From Kosakonia quasisacchari (GTDB lineage: Bacteria; Pseudomonadota; Gammaproteobacteria; Enterobacterales; Enterobacteriaceae), in NCBI RefSeq assembly GCF_004331415.1, contig NZ_SJOP01000004.1:228616-292615 (forward strand): a stretch of DNA of 64,000 nt, written 5' to 3'. The translations under genes were made by a program, and so were the position numbers. The notes under the pieces were generated by a model that was not told where the DNA came from, did not search any database, and worked only from the letters and a program-made list of their open reading frames with translations. Below, piece after piece: positions 1 to 8,406 of this stretch. Every line of letters starts with the position of its first letter. Within the stretch, counting starts at the first letter, position 1.

Positions 1-846
1 TGCGCCGGAAAAGTGGTGGTGATGGGAATGGGCAAATCCGGCCATATCGGTAGAAAAATGGCTGCCACATTTGCCAGCACCGGAACCCCCTCCTTCTTTG
101 TGCATCCGGGCGAAGCGGCCCATGGTGATTTGGGGATGGTCAGCCCGCAAGATGTGGTCATTGCGCTGTCAAACTCAGGGGAGTCGAACGAGATCCTCGC
201 GCTGATCCCGGTGCTGAAGCGATTGAAAGTTTCGCTGATTTGCATGACCAGCCGACCAGAAAGCAGCATGGCGCGCGTCGCAGATATTCATTTGTGCGTG
301 AAGGTTCCCAAAGAGGCCTGTCCGCTAGGTCTGGCGCCAACCTCCAGCACCACAGCGGCGCTGGTAATGGGCGATGCGCTGGCAGTTGCGTTGCTGAAAG
401 CGCGCGGTTTTACAGCGGAAGATTTCGCCTTATCTCATCCCGGCGGCGCGCTGGGTAGAAAACTGTTGCTGCGCGTCAATGACATCATGCACACCGGCGA
501 TGAAATTCCCCATGTCAGCAAAAACGCCAGCTTGCGCGATGCGCTGCTTGAAATCACGCGTAAAAACCTGGGCATGACGGTTATCTGCGATGATCTGATG
601 AAGATCGAAGGCATCTTTACCGACGGTGACTTACGCCGCGTGTTCGATATGGGCGGCGATGTCCGCAGCATGGGCATTGCCGACGTCATGACGCCCGGTG
701 GTGTTCGAGTACGGCCTAACACGCTGGCAGTGGATGCGCTGAATCTGATGCAATCCCGGCACATTACCTCCGTGCTGGTGGCCGATGGCGACCAGTTGCT
801 GGGTGTGTTACATATGCATGATTTACTGCGCGCTGGCGTAGTGTAA
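1..846 (+). CDS. kdsD: Arabinose-5-phosphate isomerase KdsD (5' end outside window)
   Basis: This enzyme interconverts ribulose-5-phosphate and arabinose-5-phosphate, the first step towards the Kdo sugar of LPS. The reading frame is open from base 1, and the first codon aligns with about residue 48 of the 328-residue E. coli protein, so 281 residues are present. The SIS sugar-isomerase domain comes first (GMGKSGHIGRK, then SNSGES), followed by a pair of CBS domains in the C-terminal half. It ends 14 bp before kdsC, the phosphatase two steps later in the same pathway. The CBS pair distinguishes it from GutQ only weakly, but the position at the head of the kds-lpt operon supports KdsD. Confidence 0.96.
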   Translation, partial: CAGKVVVMGMGKSGHIGRKMAATFASTGTPSFFVHPGEAAHGDLGMVSPQDVVIALSNSGESNEILALIPVLKRLKVSLICMTSRPESSMARVADIHLCVKVPKEACPLGLAPTSSTTAALVMGDALAVALLKARGFTAEDFALSHPGGALGRKLLLRVNDIMHTGDEIPHVSKNASLRDALLEITRKNLGMTVICDDLMKIEGIFTDGDLRRVFDMGGDVRSMGIADVMTPGGVRVRPNTLAVDALNLMQSRHITSVLVADGDQLLGVLHMHDLLRAGVV

Positions 847-860
847 AGAAGGACATACGA

Positions 861-1427
861 ATGAGTAATGCTGGCGCGTCGCTTGCGACCTGTTATGGGC
901 CGGTAAGCACGCAAGTTATGGCGAAAGCGGAAAAAATACGCCTGTTAATTCTGGATGTGGACGGCGTGTTATCCGATGGGCTCATCTATATGGGCAATAA
1001 CGGAGAAGAGCTGAAAGCGTTCAACGTTCGCGATGGTTACGGGATCCGCTGTGCACTTACTTCCGACATTGAGGTTGCCATAATTACCGGGCGAAAAGCT
1101 AAACTAGTGGAAGATCGCTGCGAAACCCTGAAGATTAAGCACTTGTATCAAGGTCAGTCGGATAAACTGCTCGCTTACCGCGAACTGGTGGCAAAACTGG
1201 CGCTCACCCCCGATCAAGTGGCTTATGTAGGCGATGATTTGATCGACTGGCCAGTGATGGCGGAAATTGGTTTGAGCGTTGCCGTTGCTGATGCTCATCC
1301 GCTGCTGCTTTCACGCGTAGATTACGTTACGCGCATTAATGGCGGCCGAGGCGCAGTTCGTGAAGTCTGTGATTTGTTGTTGCTGGCGCAGGGCAAGCTG
1401 GATGAGGCCAAAGGGCAATCGATATGA
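861..1427 (+). CDS. kdsC: 3-deoxy-D-manno-octulosonate 8-phosphate phosphatase KdsC
   Basis: KdsC removes the phosphate from Kdo-8-phosphate to give Kdo for lipid A-core synthesis. The protein has 188 residues, the usual length. It is a HAD-superfamily phosphatase with the nucleophile motif DVDGV (Asp32 and Asp34), a threonine motif in IITGRK, and the acidic motif GDDLIDWP. There is no cap domain, as expected for the tetrameric C0-type enzymes. Its TGA stop overlaps the ATG of lptC in an ATGA, so the two are translationally coupled. Confidence 0.97.
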   Translation: MSNAGASLATCYGPVSTQVMAKAEKIRLLILDVDGVLSDGLIYMGNNGEELKAFNVRDGYGIRCALTSDIEVAIITGRKAKLVEDRCETLKIKHLYQGQSDKLLAYRELVAKLALTPDQVAYVGDDLIDWPVMAEIGLSVAVADAHPLLLSRVDYVTRINGGRGAVREVCDLLLLAQGKLDEAKGQSI

Positions 1428-1999
1428 GTAAAACCAAACGTTGGGTCATCATTCTGCTGGCGCTGGCCGCACTGATCCTGATAGGGATCAACCTGACGAC
1501 TCAGGATGATCCGAATCCGGTCGCCACCAACAATGCCGACCCGACTTATAAAAGCCAACATACGGATACGGTGGTTTATAGCCCGGAAGGGGCGCTTAAC
1601 TACCGGCTTATCGCGCAGAACGTGGAATACTTTTCTGCTGAAGGTGTGAGTTGGTTCGCGCAGCCAATACTGACAACGTTCGACGAGGATAAGGTTCCAA
1701 CCTGGTCGATAAAGTCAGACAAAGCGAAGCTAACCGATGACAAAATGCTTTATCTTTATGGACATGTTGAAGTCAATGCGCTGACGGCGGACGCCCAGCT
1801 GCGAAAAATCACCACGGATAACGCCCAGATTAACCTGGTAACGCAGGATGTTACCTCGAATGATCAGGTCACGTTGTACGGTACAACATTTAATTCCACC
1901 GGCCTGAAAATGCGCGGCAATTTACGCAGCAAAAACGCCGAGCTGATTGAAAAGGTTAGAAGCTCCTATGAAATTCAAAACAAACAAACGCAGCCTTAA
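1424..1999 (+). CDS. lptC: LPS export protein LptC
   Basis: LptC is a bitopic inner-membrane protein that hands LPS from the LptB2FG extractor to LptA. The 191 residues match E. coli in length. One hydrophobic segment at about residues 7-23 anchors the protein, and the rest is a periplasmic beta-jellyroll. The start overlaps the kdsC stop by 4 bp. The last 32 bp also encode the start of lptA in another frame, so the end of LptC and the LptA signal peptide share DNA, as in E. coli. Confidence 0.96.
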   Translation: MSKTKRWVIILLALAALILIGINLTTQDDPNPVATNNADPTYKSQHTDTVVYSPEGALNYRLIAQNVEYFSAEGVSWFAQPILTTFDEDKVPTWSIKSDKAKLTDDKMLYLYGHVEVNALTADAQLRKITTDNAQINLVTQDVTSNDQVTLYGTTFNSTGLKMRGNLRSKNAELIEKVRSSYEIQNKQTQP

Positions 2000-2528
2000 T
2001 CTTGTATTGGCCACCACGCTTTTGGCCGCCGCGCTTCCGGCGCTCGCCGTGACCGGGGATACAGATCAACCTATCCATATCGACTCCGATCAGCAGTCGC
2101 TGGATATGCAGGGTAACGTTGTGACCTTCACCGGCAACGTCGTGGTAACCCAGGGGACGATTAAAATTAATGCCGACAAAGTCGTCGTTACCCGTCCGGG
2201 TGGTCAGCAAGGTAAAGAGATCATTGACGGCTACGGCAACCCTGCGACGTTTTACCAAATGCAGGACAATGGCAAACCCGTTAAAGGCCACTCCTCGCAG
2301 ATGCATTACGAACTGGAAAAAGATTTCGTGGTGCTGACCGGTAACGCCTATCTGGAACAGCTGGATAGCAATATCACCGGAGACAAAATCACTTATCTGG
2401 TGAAAGAGCAGAAAATGCAGGCGTTCAGCGAAAAAGGCAAACGCGTGACCACCGTTCTGGTACCGTCGCAGTTGCAAGATAAGAGCAACAAACAAACCCC
2501 GGCTCCGGCGCAAAAAAAGAGTAACTAA
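1968..2528 (+). CDS. lptA: Periplasmic LPS-bridge protein LptA
   Basis: LptA oligomerises into the periplasmic bridge that carries LPS from LptC to LptD. The ATG at 1968 is chosen over the upstream in-frame start at 1947 because it gives the family N-terminus: a basic MKFKTNKR followed by a hydrophobic core and an ALA cleavage site after about residue 27. The length is 186 residues against 185 in E. coli. The repeating beta strands of the OstA domain fill the mature part, and the tail is rich in Gln, Lys and Pro. It overlaps lptC by 32 bp and lies 6 bp before lptB. Confidence 0.96.
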   Translation: MKFKTNKRSLNLVLATTLLAAALPALAVTGDTDQPIHIDSDQQSLDMQGNVVTFTGNVVVTQGTIKINADKVVVTRPGGQQGKEIIDGYGNPATFYQMQDNGKPVKGHSSQMHYELEKDFVVLTGNAYLEQLDSNITGDKITYLVKEQKMQAFSEKGKRVTTVLVPSQLQDKSNKQTPAPAQKKSN

Positions 2529-2534
2529 TTCGTT

Positions 2535-3260
2535 ATGGCAACATTAACTGCAAAGAATCTCGCCAAAGCTTATAAAGGCCGCCGCGTAGTTGAGGATGTC
2601 AGTCTGACCGTCAACTCTGGCGAAATCGTCGGGCTGCTTGGCCCTAACGGCGCAGGGAAAACAACGACCTTCTATATGGTGGTGGGTATTGTGTCGCGCG
2701 ACGCTGGCAACATCATTATTGATGATGAAGATATCAGCCTGCTGCCGCTGCATGCGCGTGCACGCCGCGGTATTGGTTATCTTCCCCAGGAAGCCTCGAT
2801 TTTTCGCCGCCTGAGCGTCTACGATAACCTGATGGCCGTCCTGCAAATCCGCGATGACCTGACCTCAGAGCAACGCGAAGATCGCGCCAATGAGCTGATG
2901 GAAGAGTTCCACATTGAGCATCTGCGCGACAACATGGGCCAATCACTCTCTGGCGGCGAACGTCGCCGTGTGGAGATTGCCCGCGCGCTGGCGGCGAATC
3001 CGAAATTTATCCTGCTGGATGAACCCTTTGCCGGCGTTGACCCGATCTCCGTTATCGATATCAAACGTATCATTGAGCACCTGCGTGATAGCGGGTTGGG
3101 CGTGCTGATTACTGACCATAACGTTCGTGAAACGCTGGCAGTGTGTGAACGTGCTTATATCGTCAGCCAGGGGCATCTCATTGCGCATGGAACACCGCAG
3201 CAAATCCTTGAAGACGAACACGTTAAGCGCGTGTATCTTGGGGAAGACTTCAGACTCTGA
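2535..3260 (+). CDS. lptB: LPS export ABC transporter ATPase LptB
   Basis: LptB is the cytoplasmic ATPase that, with LptFG, powers extraction of LPS from the inner membrane. In order, its 241 residues show Walker A GPNGAGKT (36-43), the Q-loop LPQEAS, the ABC signature LSGGE, Walker B ILLDEP with the catalytic Glu, and the switch histidine in ITDHN. It is near-identical to the E. coli protein throughout. It closes the kds-lpt part of the operon; rpoN follows after 48 bp. Confidence 0.98.
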   Translation: MATLTAKNLAKAYKGRRVVEDVSLTVNSGEIVGLLGPNGAGKTTTFYMVVGIVSRDAGNIIIDDEDISLLPLHARARRGIGYLPQEASIFRRLSVYDNLMAVLQIRDDLTSEQREDRANELMEEFHIEHLRDNMGQSLSGGERRRVEIARALAANPKFILLDEPFAGVDPISVIDIKRIIEHLRDSGLGVLITDHNVRETLAVCERAYIVSQGHLIAHGTPQQILEDEHVKRVYLGEDFRL

Positions 3261-3308
3261 TAGGGTAGGGTTTATTGACATTTTTTGTCGGAGAGTGCTG
3301 CTCTGAAT

Positions 3309-4742
3309 ATGAAGCAAGGTTTGCAACTAAGGCTCAGCCAACAGCTAGCCATGACGCCACAACTGCAACAGGCCATCCGTCTGCTGCAGTTGTCCACGTT
3401 GGAACTTCAGCAGGAACTTCAGCAAGCGCTGGAGAGTAATCCATTGCTGGAACAAACTGACCTTCATGAGGAAGTCGATAGCCAGCAGGTTCAGGAAAAT
3501 GACGGTCTGGATACCGTTGACGCTCTCGAACAAAAAGAGATGCCGGATGAGTTGCCGCTGGATGCCAGCTGGGATGAGCTTTACACTGCCGGGACTCCTT
3601 CCGGCAGTAGCCACGACTACATCGACGACGAATTGCCTATCTATCAGGGCGAAACCACGCAGTCACTGCAGGATTACTTGATGTGGCAGGTAGGGCTGAC
3701 CCCCTTCTCTGACACCGATCGTGCTATCGCAACGTCCATTGTCGATGCCGTTGACGAAACAGGCTATCTCACCGTTTCGCTGGAAGAGGTGCTGGAGAGC
3801 ATGGGCAATGATGACGTGGGGCTTGATGAGGTCGAGGCGGTGCTTAAACGCATTCAACGCTTTGATCCCGTTGGCGTTGCCGCGCGGGATCTGCGCGATT
3901 GCCTATTGATCCAACTCTCGCAGTTCGCCAAAGAGACACCGTGGTGCGAAGAAGCCCGGCTTATCATTAGCGATCATCTGGATCTCCTCGCCAATCACGA
4001 TTTCCGCACCCTAATGCGCGTGACGCGTCTGAAAGAAGAGGTGCTGAAAGAGGCAGTAAACCTGATCCAGTCTCTGGATCCGCGCCCGGGACAGTCGATC
4101 CAGACCGGCGAACCAGAATATGTGATTCCAGATGTGCTGGTGCGCAAACATAACGGTCGCTGGACGGTGGAGCTGAACTCCGACAGCATTCCGCGCCTGC
4201 AAATCAACCAGCATTATGCCTCAATGGGCGGCGGCGCACGTAACGATGCCGACAACCAGTTCATCCGTAGCAATTTGCAGGAAGCGAAGTGGTTGATCAA
4301 AAGCCTGGAGAGCCGCAACGACACGCTGTTGCGCGTTAGCCGCTGCATTGTTGAACAGCAACAAGCCTTCTTTGAACAAGGCGAAGAATTTATGAAACCG
4401 ATGGTGCTGGCCGATATCGCCCAGGCCGTCGAGATGCACGAGTCGACAATTTCTCGTGTAACGACCCAGAAGTACCTGCACAGTCCTCGCGGCATTTTCG
4501 AGCTGAAGTATTTCTTCTCCAGCCATGTAAATACCGAAGGTGGTGGCGAAGCCTCCTCTACCGCTATTCGCGCACTGGTGAAGAAATTGATCGCCGCAGA
4601 AAACCCTGCAAAACCGCTGAGCGACAGTAAGCTGACGACCCTGCTTTCCGATCAAGGAATTATGGTGGCGCGGCGTACCGTTGCGAAGTATCGAGAATCT
4701 TTATCCATTCCGCCGTCGAATCAGCGTAAACAGCTGGTTTGA
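3309..4742 (+). CDS. rpoN: RNA polymerase sigma-54 factor RpoN
   Basis: RpoN directs RNA polymerase to -24/-12 promoters that need ATPase activators such as NtrC. The ATG at 3309 gives 477 residues, identical to E. coli; an in-frame TTG at 3285 would add eight residues and is less likely. The Gln/Leu-rich activator-response region I lies at residues 1-50, an acidic region II at about 50-120, the core-binding part next, and the C-terminal RpoN box [10 protein letters not shown] at 454-463, which reads the -24 element. A candidate target promoter occurs in this window before yhdW (59028-59043). Confidence 0.98.
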   Translation: MKQGLQLRLSQQLAMTPQLQQAIRLLQLSTLELQQELQQALESNPLLEQTDLHEEVDSQQVQENDGLDTVDALEQKEMPDELPLDASWDELYTAGTPSGSSHDYIDDELPIYQGETTQSLQDYLMWQVGLTPFSDTDRAIATSIVDAVDETGYLTVSLEEVLESMGNDDVGLDEVEAVLKRIQRFDPVGVAARDLRDCLLIQLSQFAKETPWCEEARLIISDHLDLLANHDFRTLMRVTRLKEEVLKEAVNLIQSLDPRPGQSIQTGEPEYVIPDVLVRKHNGRWTVELNSDSIPRLQINQHYASMGGGARNDADNQFIRSNLQEAKWLIKSLESRNDTLLRVSRCIVEQQQAFFEQGEEFMKPMVLADIAQAVEMHESTISRVTTQKYLHSPRGIFELKYFFSSHVNTEGGGEASSTAIRALVKKLIAAENPAKPLSDSKLTTLLSDQGIMVARRTVAKYRESLSIPPSNQRKQLV

Positions 4743-4764
4743 CCCAACCGATAAGGAAGACACT

Positions 4765-5052
4765 ATGCAGCTTAACATCACAGGACAAAACGTCGAGATC
4801 ACTGATGCTCTGCGTGAATTTGTGACCAATAAATTCGCCAAGCTTGAACAGTATTTCGAAAGGATTAATCAGGTCTATATTGTGTTGAAAGTGGAGAAAG
4901 TGACTCACACCTCGGATGCGACGCTCCATGTCAATGGCGGCGAGTTGCATGCCAGTGCGGAAGGGCAGGATATGTACGCTGCTATCGACGGTTTAATAGA
5001 TAAACTGGCGCGGCAGCTCACGAAGCATAAAGATAAACTGAAACAACACTAA
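4765..5052 (+). CDS. hpf: Ribosome hibernation promoting factor Hpf (short form)
   Basis: Hpf binds the 30S decoding centre and stabilises 100S ribosome dimers in stationary phase. The 95-residue protein is the short type without the dimerisation tail of long HPFs. The start at 4765 has a good ribosome binding site (aaggaaga, 4 bp upstream) and gives the family N-terminus MQLNITGQNVEI. The basic end KHKDKLK fits rRNA binding. It lies 22 bp after rpoN and is probably cotranscribed with it. Confidence 0.97.
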   Translation: MQLNITGQNVEITDALREFVTNKFAKLEQYFERINQVYIVLKVEKVTHTSDATLHVNGGELHASAEGQDMYAAIDGLIDKLARQLTKHKDKLKQH

Positions 5053-5079
5053 TTGTCCGAGCGTCCGTCTGGTGCGTTG

Positions 5080-5104
5080 CACCCTACCGTAACCCGGTAG
5101 GGTG
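5080..5104 (+). other. Intercistronic hairpin between hpf and ptsN
   Basis: A perfect 10-bp stem (5080-5089 with 5095-5104) and a 5-base loop lie in the 81-bp gap between hpf and ptsN. There is no U-tract after it, so a partial terminator, an RNase-processing site or an mRNA 3'-end protector is more likely than a full stop. This would uncouple hpf and ptsN transcript levels. Confidence 0.5.
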
Positions 5105-5133
5105 GCTGGCTCTGGCATCGCTCAGGTGAAATT

Positions 5134-5625
5134 ATGATGAATAACGATTCCGCTCTTCAATTGAGCAATGTCCTTAACCAGGAATGTACCCGTAGCGGCG
5201 TTCACTGCCAGAGTAAAAAACGTGCTCTGGAAATCATCAGTGAACTGGCGGCAAAACAGTTAGGCTTACCGCCACAAGTCGTCTTTGAAGCGATTCTTAC
5301 GCGCGAGAAAATGGGCAGCACCGGCATTGGAAACGGTATCGCCATTCCTCACGGTAAGCTTGAAGAAGACACGCTTCGCGCCGTTGGCGTTTTTGTGCAA
5401 CTCGAAACGCCCATTGCCTTCGACGCTATCGATAATCAGCCTGTCGATCTGCTGTTTGCCCTGTTGGTACCAGCGGATCAAACCAAAACGCATCTGCATA
5501 CGCTCTCGCTGGTCGCCAAAAGGCTGGCGGACAAAACCATCTGCCGGCGCCTGCGTAGCGCGCAAAGTGATGAAGAGCTGTATCAAATCATCACGCAGAC
5601 GGAAGGTGAAAGCGACGATGCGTAA
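5134..5625 (+). CDS. ptsN: Nitrogen PTS enzyme IIA (EIIA-Ntr)
   Basis: PtsN is the terminal phosphoacceptor of the nitrogen PTS (PtsP to Npr to PtsN). In enterobacteria it regulates potassium transport and sensing (TrkA, KdpD) rather than sugar uptake. It has 163 residues, as in E. coli. The phosphorylated His73 sits in IAIPHGK within a single EIIA-mannitol/fructose-type domain. Two adjacent ATG codons (5134 and 5137) could start it; the first is used here. The npr gene for its phosphodonor lies two genes downstream. Confidence 0.97.
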   Translation: MMNNDSALQLSNVLNQECTRSGVHCQSKKRALEIISELAAKQLGLPPQVVFEAILTREKMGSTGIGNGIAIPHGKLEEDTLRAVGVFVQLETPIAFDAIDNQPVDLLFALLVPADQTKTHLHTLSLVAKRLADKTICRRLRSAQSDEELYQIITQTEGESDDA

Positions 5626-5670
5626 CGGGAAGGAAACCTTTTTATCAGTCGTACTGAGGAGAAATGGTTC

Positions 5671-6525
5671 ATGGTCCTGATGATCGTCAGTGGTCGTTCG
5701 GGTTCAGGGAAATCCGTCGCTCTGCGCGCCCTGGAAGATATGGGTTTTTATTGCGTCGACAACCTGCCAGTCGTGCTGCTGCCCGAGCTGGCGCAGACGC
5801 TTGCCGAGCGCCAAACTTCCGCTGCCGTCAGTATCGATGTGCGAAATATGCCGGAGTCACCGGAAATTTTTGAACAGGCAATGAGCAATCTGCCGGATGC
5901 CTTTTCACCGCAGTTATTGTTTCTCGATGCCGATCGCAACACGTTAATCCGCCGTTACAGCGATACGCGTCGCCTACATCCGCTTTCCAGCAAAAACCTG
6001 TCGCTAGAAAGCGCGATTGACGAAGAGAGTAACTTGCTGGAACCGCTGCGTTCCCGTGCGGATCTGATTGTCGACACGTCGGAAATGTCGGTGCATGAAC
6101 TGGCAGAAATGCTGCGTACACGCCTGTTAGGTAAGCGCGAGCGTGAACTGACCATGGTTTTTGAATCCTTCGGTTTCAAGCACGGTATTCCTATTGATGC
6201 AGATTACGTCTTTGACGTTCGTTTCCTGCCGAACCCGCACTGGGATCCTAAATTGCGCCCGATGACCGGCCTCGACAAACCCGTTGCGGCGTTCCTCGAC
6301 AGACATACGGAAGTGCATAATTTTATCTACCAAACGCGGAGTTATCTCGAGTTGTGGCTACCGATGCTGGAGACCAACAACCGTAGTTATCTGACCGTGG
6401 CCATCGGTTGTACCGGTGGTAAACACCGCTCCGTCTACGTCGCCGAACAACTGGCGGATTATTTCCGCTCGCGCGGTAAGAACGTTCAATCCCGTCACCG
6501 TACGCTGGAAAAACGCAAAACATGA
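5671..6525 (+). CDS. rapZ: RNase adapter protein RapZ
   Basis: RapZ binds the sRNA GlmZ and presents it to RNase E, and it senses glucosamine-6-phosphate to control GlmS synthesis. The 284 residues match E. coli. An N-terminal kinase-like domain begins with Walker A GRSGSGKS (8-15). The C-terminal domain has the conserved GCTGGKHRS loop and ends in a basic RNA-binding tail (residues 275-284, [10 protein letters not shown]). The ATG at 5671 has a gagga ribosome binding site. Its stop overlaps the npr start in ATGA. Confidence 0.97.
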   Translation: MVLMIVSGRSGSGKSVALRALEDMGFYCVDNLPVVLLPELAQTLAERQTSAAVSIDVRNMPESPEIFEQAMSNLPDAFSPQLLFLDADRNTLIRRYSDTRRLHPLSSKNLSLESAIDEESNLLEPLRSRADLIVDTSEMSVHELAEMLRTRLLGKRERELTMVFESFGFKHGIPIDADYVFDVRFLPNPHWDPKLRPMTGLDKPVAAFLDRHTEVHNFIYQTRSYLELWLPMLETNNRSYLTVAIGCTGGKHRSVYVAEQLADYFRSRGKNVQSRHRTLEKRKT

Positions 6526-6794
6526 CCGTAAAACAAATCGTTGAGATCACCAATAAGCTGGGAATGCATGCGCGCCCAGCCATGAAACTGTTTGAACTGG
6601 TGCAGGGCTTCGATGCGGAAGTGCTGCTACGCAACGATGAAGGTACCGAAGCAGAAGCCAGCAGCGTGATTGCATTGCTGATGCTGGATTCTGCGAAAGG
6701 TCGGCAAATTGAAGTAGAGGCCAGCGGCCCACAGGAAGAAGAAGCGTTGGCGGCAGTGATTGCGCTGTTTAACGCCGGATTTGACGAAGATTAA
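6522..6794 (+). CDS. ptsO: Nitrogen PTS phosphocarrier protein NPr (HPr-like)
   Basis: NPr carries phosphate from PtsP to the active His73 of PtsN. It is 90 residues long with the HPr fold. His16 in the GMHARPA motif is the phosphorylation site, and the Ser46 region ([10 protein letters not shown]) resembles HPr. It overlaps rapZ by 4 bp and ends the rpoN operon; convergent mtgA ends 1 bp away, so no separate terminator fits between them. The gene is also called npr. Confidence 0.96.
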   Translation: MTVKQIVEITNKLGMHARPAMKLFELVQGFDAEVLLRNDEGTEAEASSVIALLMLDSAKGRQIEVEASGPQEEEALAAVIALFNAGFDED

Positions 6795-6795
6795 T

Positions 6796-7527
6796 TCAGT
6801 ACAGCTTGTTGCTCTGTAAAAACGCTTCCCCGCCCAACTGTCGCATCTGGCGCAGGATCCATGCTTGGCGGCTGCGTACATAGCCAGATGGCGCAGCGGC
6901 CTGAAAACGAATCGGGTTTGGCAATACCGCGGCCAGTAGCGCCGCTTCCGACATAGTTAAGCGGCTTGCCGGTTTGTGGAAATAGCGCTGCGAGGCCTCC
7001 TCGACACCAAATACTCCGTCCCCGAACTCAGCGATATTAAGGTAAACGGTCAGGATCCTCCGCTTGGTCCACACCGCTTCCATCCCTAGCGTCAGCCCCG
7101 CTTCCAGCCCTTTACGCACCCAGCTTTTTCCATCCCACAACAGCAGGTTTTTCACCGTCTGCTGTGAAATCGTCGACGCGCCGCGAATGCGGTTCTCATG
7201 CCGCTCGTTATGCGAAAGCGCTTTCTCAATGGCACTAAAATCCAGCCCCCAGTGATCGGGAAAACGCTGATCTTCAGCGGCTACAACGGCCAGCGCCATC
7301 CACGGCGAAATGTCATCCATACCGACCCAGTCGGAATGCGCGACATAGCCAAAGTCACCGCTAAACCACGCGCCCAGTTGACGTTCCACCATCACGGCGG
7401 AAAAAGGCACCGGCAGGAAGCTGAACAACACAATGCCGCCACCCCAGAAGAGCGCCAGTACGAACAACACCCGCAGAGCAATGCGTTTAACGGTGGCTTT
7501 CAGCGGGCCGCGAAACCATTTCCTCAT
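6796..7527 (-). CDS. mtgA: Monofunctional biosynthetic peptidoglycan transglycosylase MtgA
   Basis: MtgA polymerises lipid II into glycan strands at the inner membrane, near the divisome. The protein has 243 residues (242 in E. coli) with one N-terminal transmembrane segment at about residues 18-40. The GT51 domain shows EDQRF (catalytic Glu85), RGAST with SQQ (115-123) and RKGLE (138-142). No transpeptidase domain follows, which separates it from the bifunctional PBPs. Its ATG overlaps the elbB stop by 4 bp, so the two form an operon. Confidence 0.96.
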   Translation of the reverse strand: MRKWFRGPLKATVKRIALRVLFVLALFWGGGIVLFSFLPVPFSAVMVERQLGAWFSGDFGYVAHSDWVGMDDISPWMALAVVAAEDQRFPDHWGLDFSAIEKALSHNERHENRIRGASTISQQTVKNLLLWDGKSWVRKGLEAGLTLGMEAVWTKRRILTVYLNIAEFGDGVFGVEEASQRYFHKPASRLTMSEAALLAAVLPNPIRFQAAAPSGYVRSRQAWILRQMRQLGGEAFLQSNKLY

Positions 7528-8177
7528 TCCGCCAGCACCAGTACGCGCGCCACCAGTTTTTCGATACCGGAGGCGGCCTGCGCGATGTCGTCTGCCAGCA
7601 TGTACGCCGGCGTCGTCACCACTTTGTGCTCTTCGTCGACAACAATATCATCGACTGGGCAAGGCACATGCTCAGCCCCCATCTCTTCCAGCACTTCAGC
7701 GGTATCAATATCCGTGCCGATCGTCAGGCGTAGTGGAAAATCGAAAAGTTTCGGCAACATCGCCGGTGCGATGCACATAAAACCGAGCGGTTTACCCGCT
7801 TCGTACATCTCCAGCACCAATTTTTTCAGGCTGCTGTCAATGGTGCATTCACTCCCGAGGCTGGCAAAAGTACTGAGATTTTTCGCCGCGCCAAAACCAC
7901 CCGGTACAATCAGCGCATCCAGATCGTTTGCTGATGCCTGGGTCAGCGGCTGTATATTTCCACGGGCAATACGGGCAGATTCAATCAAGACATTACGGCG
8001 CTCAGCCAGCGTCTCGCCCGTTAAATGGTTTATCACATCGCTTTGCCATTTATCGGGAGCGAAACAGACCGCCTGCGCACCATGACGGGCAATCGTTAAA
8101 AGCGTAATCACCGCTTCATGAATCTCCGAACCGTCGTACACGCCTGCGCCGCTGAAAATCACGCCGACTTTTTTCAT
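7524..8177 (-). CDS. elbB: Glyoxalase ElbB (DJ-1/PfpI family)
   Basis: ElbB is a cytoplasmic class I glutamine-amidotransferase-like protein of the DJ-1/PfpI superfamily. Purified E. coli protein has cofactor-independent glyoxalase activity. The start at 8177 gives [10 protein letters not shown] and 217 residues, as in E. coli; an ATG 9 bp upstream touches the aagg ribosome binding site and is unlikely. Visible motifs are [10 protein letters not shown] and the nucleophile-elbow Cys in GFMCIAP. It is the first gene of the elbB-mtgA pair. Confidence 0.92.
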   Translation of the reverse strand: MKKVGVIFSGAGVYDGSEIHEAVITLLTIARHGAQAVCFAPDKWQSDVINHLTGETLAERRNVLIESARIARGNIQPLTQASANDLDALIVPGGFGAAKNLSTFASLGSECTIDSSLKKLVLEMYEAGKPLGFMCIAPAMLPKLFDFPLRLTIGTDIDTAEVLEEMGAEHVPCPVDDIVVDEEHKVVTTPAYMLADDIAQAASGIEKLVARVLVLAE

Positions 8178-8389
8178 TTTGCTCATCCTTTATGCAACGT
8201 ACTGACGATAATTAAAAATTTTGATAAGGGAGCCTTGCTTCACACATTTCACTGATTGATGTAACAAATCATTTAAGATTTGCTATCTTATGTGCGTGTG
8301 GTCGAATTTTTTCAGGCTACGCCCTTGCAAAAAAACAATTCATTACGGCGCAGCCACGATTTCCCTGGTGTTGGCGCAGTATTCGCGCA

Positions 8390-8406
8390 CCCCGGTTAAT
8401 CCGGGG
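8390..8406 (-). terminator. Hairpin after arcB
   Basis: A 6-bp GC stem (ccccgg, 8390-8395, with ccgggg, 8401-8406) and a 5-base loop start immediately after the arcB stop codon. No U-run follows on the minus strand. It may be a weak terminator or a 3'-end protector. Confidence 0.4.

Noticed and set aside
7198..8085. 295-codon plus-strand frame opposite mtgA and elbB
   Set aside because: It spans two well-recognised genes on the other strand, is low-complexity Ser/Arg-rich, and has no ribosome binding site.
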